Part shown: one piece after another, positions 54,906-64,000 of the stretch
Layout of the letters: each line of letters begins with the position of its first letter
How positions within the stretch are numbered: the stretch's first letter is position 1
Source: Microcebus murinus
Taxonomy: Eukaryota > Chordata > Mammalia > Primates > Cheirogaleidae
Reading direction: 5' to 3'
DNA: 64,000 nucleotides
Assembly: GCF_040939455.1 (NCBI RefSeq)
Contig: NC_134106.1
Location: 72,645,001 to 72,709,000, forward strand
Position numbers and translations under genes: made by a program
The notes under the pieces: model-generated
Told to the model about the DNA's origin: nothing
The model's input: only the letters and a program-made list of their open reading frames with translations
Databases searched by the model: none

Positions 54906-55296
54906 AGAACAGCTATACTGACGCACAGAGAAAATATTGGCAACTAATAATCTTTGTCTCTATGGATTTTCCTATTCTGGACATTTCATAAAAATGGAAT
55001 CATACACATGTAGACTTTTGTGTCTGGCTTCTTTCACTTAGCATAATGTACTCAAGGTTCACCTATGTTGTAGCATGTATTAGTACTTCACTTCTTTTAT
55101 GGCTGAATAGTATTTCTTTGTATGGATATACCACAATTTGTTTTTCTACTCATTAGTTGATGGGTTGTTTCAACCTTTGGCTATTATTAATAATGCTACT
55201 ATGAACATTTGTGTGCATGTTTTTATCTATATTTTCATTTCCCTTGAGCATATATCTAGGAGTGGAATTACTGAATCATATGGCAATTCTACGTTT

Positions 55297-55648
<352 letters not shown>

Positions 55649-55764
55649 CCTACGTTTAACATTTTCAGGAACTGCCAAACTGTTTTCCACAGCAGCTGTT
55701 CCATTTTATATACCCACCAGCAAAGTAAGAGGGTTCCAATTCCTCCACATCCTAGCCAACACTT

Positions 55765-56060
55765 GCTATTTTGTTGTTGTTGAGACAGAGTCTTGCTTTG
55801 TCACCCTGGGGAGAGTATAGTGGTGCCATCATAGCTCACCACAACCTTAAATTCCTGGGCTCAAGTGATCTTCCTGTCTCAGCCTCCCTAATAGCTGGGA
55901 CTACAGGTTTGCACCATGGCACCTGGCTAATTTTTCTATTTTTAGTAGAGATGAGGTCTCATTTTTGCTCAGGCTGGTCTTGAACTCCAAAGCTCAAGTA
56001 ATCCTCCCACCTCAGCTTCCGGAGTGCTAGGATTACAGGCGTGAGACATCGCGCCCAGCC
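55765..56060 (-). mobile_element. Alu, older type, inside the L1
   Basis: GAGACAGAGTCTTGCTTTGTC to ATCGCGCCCAGCC. CCAACACTTGCTA flanks both ends. Confidence 0.9.
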
Positions 56061-56364
56061 AACACTTGCTAGTTTTCATTTTTTGGTTACAGACATTCTA
56101 GATGGTGTAAAGTGCTATCTCACTATGCTTTAGATTTGCATTTCCCTAATGCTTAATGATGTTGAACATCTTTTCATGTGCCTATTGGTCATTTTTTATA
56201 TCTTCTTTAGAGAAATGTCTATTGCTTTGCCCATTTCTTAATTGAATTGTCTTTTGTTGAGTTGTAATAGTACTTTATATATTTTGGATACGAGACACTT
56301 TTCAGATACTGGATTTATAAATATTTTCCCCCATTCTGTGGGCTGTCTTTTCACTTTATTTTAT

Positions 56365-56527
56365 TTAGAGCTGGAGTTTAGAGCTGGAGTTTTGCTATGT
56401 TGCCCAACCTGGAGTGCAGTGGCTATTTACAGTAACAATCATAGTGCACTCCAGTCTTGAACTTCTTGGCTCAAGTGATACTCCTACCTCAGCCTCCAGA
56501 GTAGTTGACTATAAGGCACCACACCTG
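56365..56527 (-). mobile_element. Alu monomer-size fragment, old, inside the L1
   Basis: GTTTTGCTATGTTGCCCAACC to GGCACCACACCTGAC. TCTTTTCAC flanks both ends. Confidence 0.75.
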
Positions 56528-56976
56528 ACTTATCTTTTCACATTCTTGATAATGTTCTTTAACTTGTAACTACATATATTTTGATGCCATCTGATTCCTG
56601 ATCCTTCACTTAGGTTGGACCTATTTTATTTTCCTTTCTGGAAGCTTTCAGGGCCTTTATCTCTGGTGTTCTGAACTTTAGTTATTTTGGTTACTTTTTC
56701 CCTCTTTTTTCCATTTATTGTACAGAGCATTTGGTAGGTCCTTTTAGTTATTAGAGATATGAGTCCTTTGGTTCTATGTGAGAACAATATCTTCTTCCAC
56801 CATGGCCATAAATCAGTGGGTTAGATCTAAAATTGCTAAATTAAGAAATGGTGATTAAGAACATAAATGGGAAACGTGGAGTTAAACACCAGGGACAACC
56901 ACTAGAAGAGTTGAGGGTAACCACTTATGAAGGATGGGGAAAGACGTGACAGAGGCCTACTTTAAAAAGACTTTCA

Positions 56977-57045
56977 TCCAAAGGCTTGCCGAATGGTGTA
57001 AAAAAAAAATAAAAAAAATAAAAATAAAAAATAAAAAGACTTTCA
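56977..57045 (+). mobile_element. Micro-retroinsertion: 23 nt + A-rich tail, 14-bp target duplication
   Basis: TAAAAAGACTTTCA occurs at 56963-56976 and 57032-57045. The insert has 23 nt of unique sequence (56977-56999) containing GGCTTGCCGAATGG, then a tail of A runs split by single T. It lies in an EIF2AK3 intron, antisense to the gene. Confidence 0.75.
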
Positions 57046-57129
57046 GTGTTACTCCCTTAAAAGCTAGGGTCATGGTTTATTTTGACAGGAAAAATTAATT
57101 ATGCTTACTTTGTCAGCATTTATTTATTT

Positions 57130-57420
57130 ATTTTTTTGACACAGAGTCTCACTCTTGTTGCCTGGGCTAGAGTGCCGTGGCATCAGCCTAGCTTACAGCA
57201 ACCTCAAACTCCTGGGCTCAAGCAATCCTGCTGCCTCAGCCTCCTGAGTAGCTGGGACTACAGGCATATGCCACATGCCCGGTTAATTTTTTTTATATAT
57301 ATTAGTTGTCCAATTAATTTCTTTCTATTTTTAGTAGAGACAGGATTCTTGCTCAGGCTGGTTTCGAACTCCTGACCTTGAGCGATCCACCTGCCTCGGC
57401 CTCTCAGAGTGCTAGGATTA
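57130..57420 (-). mobile_element. Alu, lemur type, 5' end missing
   Basis: GACACAGAGTCTCACTCTTG to CAGAGTGCTAGGATTA. TTTGTCAG-ATTTA flanks both ends. Confidence 0.9.
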
Positions 57421-57836
57421 AATTTGTCAGTATTTAATTATATGAGTGTGGGACCACCTGTCCTCTGGAAAAATCTTCTCTGGCCAAATGACCAAGATCA
57501 CTCCCTTTTCCTGTGCTCCCCACTCCCTGCCCCTGCCCCCTTACCCTGTGGGTCCCTTAGCTTTTTTCTTATTACGAACTTATTATGTACAAGATATTAT
57601 TAAATTATGATGAACTTAAGCAAAAATTAGGAAGAAACAATCTAAACAATTTTTTGAAGACTGAGTTTTAAATGGAAGCAAATAGTCTAGAAATTCTCCC
57701 TGTGTTGCTCACATGACATCTTCTAGTTAACTAGCTCGCTGGTATTAAAAATAATATTCTTTTAAAACTCTTTATTTTGTAAATTTTCTTTTTCAACCTT
57801 TAAAAGAATTGTTTTTTTGAGGATGGGAGTACTTAC

Positions 57837-57938
57837 CCTGACTCTCTCCATCTGAGTGCTGAATGGGTACAGTAATTCAAATAGAATCAGGCCTAAAGAA
57901 AAGATGTCCACTTTATGAGAATAGTTGTTTCCATGAAT
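57837..57938 (-). CDS. EIF2AK3: EIF2AK3 coding exon, third from last (kinase subdomain IX)
   Basis: A 102-bp exon of 34 codons, acceptor TTTCAG and donor GTAAGT. It encodes [20 protein letters not shown] and then [20 protein letters not shown] is the subdomain IX motif (DxxSxG), whose Asp stabilises the catalytic loop; [10 protein letters not shown] is helix F. It is phase 0 at both ends and joins SPEQ to IHGN as in PERK. Nothing is disrupted. Confidence 0.95.
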
Positions 57939-58464
57939 CTGAAATCCCATATAAAGAAAAAATATTAAGAAAAAATAACACTGAGATAGTACAATTGATA
58001 TTACAGTCTTATTGAATCCTAGAGTTAACTTAGTCACTTCTTGGTTCAAATGTATGTGTAAAAATGTTAGCAAAGAGTTAATCTCTCAAGCCTCTTTTCT
58101 TCAACTTACCCCACTAAGGGTAATTAAAGTACTCAGCATTACAGAAGGAAAGCCCAGGTACAGCTCTGAGATATGCATCAGTAAAATAGGCCCAGCAGAA
58201 ACCTGGAGCCTTGTGATGATGCTAAAAAAAAAGGTTGGTGGGAGCCAGTAAAAGCTGCTCAACTACCCCTGAGGTGAAGGTTTTCAAAGCAAACACTATC
58301 TAAAGCAAATCTCTCATTTCTAATCATCTTAGTCCTCACCCATTTTTATGAGAAAATCTTCATTACTCCAAACCACTAATCAACTGTGATTAGCCTTCCT
58401 TACAGCACTTAATTATGGACTACTTTGCATTCTTGGTTGCATTTTTCATGTGTATATTTCTTAT

Positions 58465-58595
58465 TCTTCGCAACTAGATTATAAAGTCCTGGAGGGAAGG
58501 AACTGCTGCTTTTGTGTTGCCATCATCTAGCACTGGGCTAAGTATAGAGAAGGGCCTCAATAAATACTCATTTGTTAAAATGAACAAATGAATTA
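58465..58595 (+). mobile_element. L2 3' end fragment in an EIF2AK3 intron
   Basis: AGATTATAAAGTCCTGGAGGG, ATCTAGCACTGGGCTAAG and CCTCAATAAATACTCATTTG are the L2 3' end. Confidence 0.65.
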
Positions 58596-59633
58596 CAACT
58601 GAACTCCCCTATTAAACAAAGCTTCATTCAAATTAAAAGTGACCTCCTGGAGGCTCAGAAGAACCCTTTTATTTGTGAAAATTTCTTTAAGCATATAACT
58701 TGACATTTGGCAAACAGCCAAAGAAGAGGGCATCACTTTGGAAATGCTCCACATTGGTATTTCTGAATTGGGGGATGGAGGGTCACAGTGCCAGGTTTTA
58801 TGAGACCTCCACAACCTCTCTTCTAGCTGTACTTGGCATCTGTCTCCCTGGCTCCTGCCTCTATGCTGACAGAAAAGCAGAGGAAAAGCTCAGTGGCCAT
58901 TGTCAGCTGCATCACCCTCCTTCCTTGTAAGTGACTGTAGGGACACAGAACCCTCCCTTACCTCTCATCCCGGGGGTTTGGGAAGCATTCAAAGAAAATA
59001 CATTCGAAAAAAATGCTTGCAGGGGAACAGTGAAAAGGACAGCCTCACACTACTTGGAGAATATAAATTGACTCAAATTCATGTGAAATAACTTGGTAAT
59101 AAATGTTGACTCCTAATTAAATAATCCCATCTAATTTCATCCACCCCACATCCATGGAAATGTGGACAGACAGTTGGGTACAGGGATAGTTACCCAAGTG
59201 ATATTCCTAACAGTGAAATATACAAGTAACTAAAATGTCCAAAACAAATATGGAATAAATTGCTGAGTAGAACATATACAATGTAGTCACAAGTCTCAGA
59301 ATATTTAAAAATACAGGAAATGCTTACATTTTAATATTGTATCCAAATTTTTACAGAGTGAAATCCCAATTTTGTTTTCCTAAATAAAGTATAAAAATTG
59401 AAGATGTGTATGTGTTTATCTATATATATTAGACACAAAGAAGGAAATAATTAACTGCTTTTAAGATTTTAGAGATGTTTAGTAAGTGATTTACTTTTTT
59501 AACACATCCCTATAATTTTCTACATTCCCTACGTAGAGAACAGATTAATATGTAATTATTAAATTTATTAAAAATATTATTAAATATATTTTAAAGAGAA
59601 ACGTAGCCTCGAGAACACATGAAATTATCTTTC

Positions 59634-59967
59634 TTTTTTTTTTTTTTTTTGAGACAGAGTCTCGCTTTGTTGCCTAGGCTAGAGTGAGTGCCGTGGCGTC
59701 AGCCTAGCTCACAGCAACCTCAAACTCCTGGGCTCAAGCAATCCTCCTGCCCCAGCCTCCTGAGTAGCTGGGACTACAGGCATGAGCCACCATGCCCGGC
59801 TAATTTTTTCTATATATATTAGTTGGCCAATTAGTTTCTTTCTATTTATAGTAGAGACAGGGTCTTGCTCTTGCTCAGGCTGGTTTCGAACTCCTGACCT
59901 CGAGCAATCCGCCCGCCTCGGCCTCCCAGAGAGCTAGGATTACAGGCGTGAGCCACCGCGCCCGGCC
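59634..59967 (-). mobile_element. Alu, lemur type
   Basis: T run to ACCGCGCCCGGCC. TGAAATTATCTTT flanks both ends. Confidence 0.95.
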
Positions 59968-60432
59968 TTGAAATTATCTTTATAAAATATCTAAAAATAA
60001 GGAATTAAGTATAAAGTCTCAAGGGAGGCATAATATAATATATCCTTTCAGAGTTTAAATTGTTTTATCATTGTGCAATATGCCTATATTTCTTGGTAAC
60101 TACAACCAAGAACAAAGTAACTGTGAGCCCTGCCCATTTATGGTGAAGATAACAAAATTAAGAGTTTTAATAATAAATATTGTAAAACAATGTCTTAGTG
60201 TAGCTTCTGAGTCTTAAGTAAGACAATTCATACGGCCAAAGTATTTTGAGAGACTCTTTAAAGGGGCATTTTATAAAGTGACAGGTTTTATATTTAAAGA
60301 GGATTATTAAGAATAAAATTAACACTGTCCATTTTAATTAACATATTTTACCTACTATACATTTCATGACAAAATTTCTATAGCTATCTTGATTTTCTAG
60401 TATCTTCTACAATACCAAATATAGCATCACTT

Positions 60433-60688
60433 CACTTGTAAGTGGGAACTAAATACTATGCACACATGGACATAGAAAGTGGACTAATAGACACTGGAGA
60501 CTTAGAAGGGCGGGAGAGTGAGAGGAGGGTAACAGACGAAAAAATTATTTCATGGGTACACTATTCATGTGACAGTTACACTATAAGCTCAGACTTCACA
60601 GCTCTGCACTACATTCTTGTAACAAAACTGTACTTGTACCCCTAAATCTATAAAAATAAAATTTAAAAACCTGTTTTCTAAGAAAACA
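60433..60688 (+). mobile_element. 5'-truncated L1 insertion with target duplication
   Basis: TATAGCATCACTT occurs at 60420-60432 and 60689-60701. Between them lies an L1 3' end (AGTGGGAACTAAATACTATG ... GTACTTGTACCCCTAAATC, then AATAAA). About 25 nt after the signal are not L1-like and could be a short 3' transduction. It lies in an EIF2AK3 intron. Confidence 0.75.
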
Positions 60689-61220
60689 TATAGCATCACT
60701 TGTCATCAATCTCTTCCTTTCTCAGATAGCAAGCCTTGCCTCCAACACCCCCCCACACACACACACTCTGTAGTCACAAGCCAAAAAAGTACCATCATCA
60801 CAGCAGTGTATCTGGGTGGCCAGGACCACCTGGTGTTTATTTTTTCACTGACATTCCCATTCACTCATCCAGCAGATACTTATGAACCCGAATCTAGGCA
60901 TTGTTTCAGGTGTTAGAGCAAAAAAAGAAATAAGCTGGGTCCCTGTTCTGATAGCTTATATTTTAGAGGGAAAGAAAAAACAATTTCAGAGAGTTAAAGA
61001 TGCTGTAAAAAGAAGAGTATAAATGGGATAGACTCTGAAAGGGAGTAGAAGGTGGGTCATCTACTTTAAACAGGGCTTCCTATGTAGTGAGCTCTACATT
61101 AATAAGCATCCAGATAGAATTATCTTTATTTAGTCATTCCTATTTTGCTTTCACAATACTTAACATATGAAAGTATTATTTCCAGCCTCTTAAATAATGA
61201 ATTTTTAAAAGATGCTATTT

Positions 61221-61553
61221 TTTTTTTTTTAATTTTTTTTGAGACACAGTCTCACTTTGTTGCCCAGGCTAGAGTGAGTGCTGTGGCATCAGCCTAGCTC
61301 ACAGCAACCTCAATCTCCTGGGCTCAAGTGATCCTACTGCCTCAGCCTCCCGAGTACCTGTGACTACAGGCATGCGCCACCATGCCCGGCTAATTTTTTA
61401 TATATATATATTAGTTGGCCAATTAATTTCTTTCTATTTATAGTAGAGACAGGGTCTCACTCAGGCTGATCTCGAACTCCTGACCTCGAGCAATCCGTCC
61501 ACCTCAGCCTCCCAGAGTGCTAGGATTATAGGCGTGAGCCACCGAGACTGGCC
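61221..61553 (-). mobile_element. Alu, lemur type
   Basis: T-rich run to CACCGAGACTGGCC. AAAAGATGCTATT flanks both ends. Confidence 0.95.
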
Positions 61554-61582
61554 AAAAGATGCTATTAAAAACCTTTTTATGT

Positions 61583-61917
61583 GCCGAGCGTGGTGGCTCA
61601 CGCCTGTAATCCTAGCACTTTGGGAGGCCGAGGCGGGTGGATTGCTCAAGGTCAGGAGTTCAAAACCAGCCTGAGCGAGACCCCGTCTCTACCAAAAATA
61701 GAAAGAAATTAATTGACCAACTAAAAATATATATACAAAAAATTAGCCAGGCATGGTGGCGCATGCCTGTAGTCCCAGCTACTCGGGAGGCTGAGGCAGT
61801 AGGATCGCTGAGCCCCGGAGATTGAGGTTGCTGTGAGCCAGGCTAACGCCACGGCACTCACTCTAGCCTGGGCAACAAAGTGAGACTCTGTCTCAAAAAA
61901 AAAACAAAAAAAAAAAA
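61583..61917 (+). mobile_element. Alu, lemur type
   Basis: GTGCCGAGCGTGGTGGCTCAC to an interrupted A tail. AAAACCTTTTTA flanks both ends. Confidence 0.95.
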
Positions 61918-61930
61918 CAAAACCTTTTTA

Positions 61931-62317
<387 letters not shown>

Positions 62318-63293
62318 TCAATAAGTGATAATGATCACTTATTGAGTTTTAATGTACTATTGAAGAATATCCACAATTACTTGAAATGAAATATTGCTCC
62401 CTTTTCCAGCTACATATATCTGTGTGAGGCCATATTTTCTTCATGTACTTCAGCCAAAATAACATACTGCAATGGACTGAATGCAAAAGCAGATATGAGA
62501 ATCTAGCTCTTCCATAAGTCAGACATTAAAGAGACTGGCAAAAATGTAAACAAATGCCCCTCTTCTAATTTTTTTTGTTTTAGAAAATATTTTTTATAAA
62601 AATATCTTAAGATGTAGTCAGTTTAATATTGTTATTTTAATTGATTTAATAAACCTTTTTAGATTTCTGTTTTAATTTCTAATGTGACAAATATTGATAG
62701 ACAAAATTTTATAAGAAAAACTTTTGGGTTCTCAATCATTTCTACAAGTGTAAATAAGTGCTGAGATCAAGAAGTTTGAGACCTGCTGCTCTACCCATAA
62801 AGAAGCTTGTAAAGATCATTCGCCTGTTGGAGGCTGAGCATGATGCTCATCTGAAGCTCCCAGGATGTCCTGTTTCCACGACTCTTCCAGTGCCTGCCTT
62901 CATTACAGTGCTTGTCCTCTGAGGACCAAGCATCCCACAAGGCAACACAACCCAGCTCTATTTCCTGCCCTGGTACGTGCTGGAAGCTGCCTGTGAATTA
63001 CCACAGATACTCAGTACGGTAACCCTGCCTCTAGCTCACTCTGAAAACAGTGTCTACATAGTTCACATAAGGCAAACTGGAATTAAGTTTCGGAGGGTGA
63101 AATTTAAAGTTTCTTTCTAAATTTCTGGTTGCTTTCATGGTCTGGTTCGGGGGTGAACATATTTTATGTGTTCTAACTAATTTTCTTAATCCACCCTCAA
63201 TTCAGGTTATAGAAGTTGCACCCTCACTGTGTTGCCTGTGGGGCACTATTGCCAGTTTTCATAATTATAGACTTTATGTTACTGGGTATTTTA

Positions 63294-63599
<306 letters not shown>

Positions 63600-63671
63600 T
63601 TATTTAAATGACTATATAGGGAAAGAAATATAAGAAACCAGATATTCTCAAGCATACCTCTCTCTCTCTCT

Positions 63672-63968
63672 CTTTTTTTTTTTTTTTGAGACAAAGTTTT
63701 CACTCTGTTGCCTGGGCTAGAATGCCGAAGCATCAGCCTCACTCACAGCAACCTCAAACTCCTAGGTTCAAGCGATCCTTCTGCCTCAGCCTTCCAGGTA
63801 TGTGGGACTACAGGCACATACCACCACTCTGGTTAATTTTTTTCTATTTTTAGGAGAGATGGGGTCTCACTCTTGCTCAGGCAGGTCTTGAATTCCTGAC
63901 CTCAAGCAATCCTCCCATTTTGGCCTCCTAGAGTGCTGGGATACAGGCATGAGCCACTGCGCCCAGCC
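63672..63968 (-). mobile_element. Alu, older type, next to an EIF2AK3 exon
   Basis: (TC)n and T run, then GAGACAAAGTTTTCACTCTG, to GCCACTGCGCCCAGCC. It lies 136 bp upstream (gene sense) of the DFG exon. Confidence 0.9.
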
Positions 63969-64000
63969 CCACACTTCTCTTTAAAATGCAATATGAAAAT

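Overview
The window is nuclear DNA of a primate, most likely a lemur. Its commonest repeat is an Alu dimer of strepsirrhine type: the left arm reads TCCTAGCACTCTGGGAGGCC, and many copies carry an AATTGGCCAACTAA segment with TA-rich sequence between the arms. About forty Alu copies or fragments are present. A short hAT-type DNA transposon with an intact 8-bp target duplication (20249-20433) also points away from monkeys and apes. The species call is inference. The gene pair TEX37 (+) and EIF2AK3 (-) is the neighbourhood of human 2p11.2.

Two protein genes are supported. TEX37 (SPMIP9) is complete in three coding exons on the + strand (32085-32111, 32828-32920, 35042-35464). They join in phase to 180 codons plus a stop, and a polyadenylation signal lies at 35559. 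EIF2AK3 (PERK) is on the - strand and only its 3' end is inside: the last four coding exons (63369-63536, 57837-57938, 53838-53900, 52659-52859) and a 3' UTR of about 1 kb ending near 51640. These exons encode the kinase C-lobe from the end of the catalytic loop to the C-terminus. The rest of the gene lies beyond position 64000.

Layout: 1-32 kb is upstream of TEX37 and holds no recognisable protein gene. It contains Alus, an old L1 broken by Alus (about 5985-9630), MaLR-type LTRs, MIR/L2 fragments, an unidentified retrocopy of an mRNA 3' end (16500-16679) and a candidate ERV LTR (about 1570-2040). TEX37 occupies 32-35.6 kb. From 35.6 to 51.6 kb is intergenic, with an Alu cluster (36.8-38.3 kb), a long old interspersed repeat (about 38.3-39.7 kb) and a CpG-rich island (about 44.2-44.68 kb) not tied to a known gene. 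From 51.6 kb to the end is EIF2AK3, whose introns hold nested L1, Alu, MER2 and other repeats.

The most unusual signal is a set of very short retroinsertions (4681-4764, 19539-19609, 27935-27983, 56977-57045, perhaps 8435-8484). Each has only about 19-28 nt of unique sequence, then an A-rich tail, between perfect 13-17 bp direct repeats. No coherent new multi-gene system was seen.
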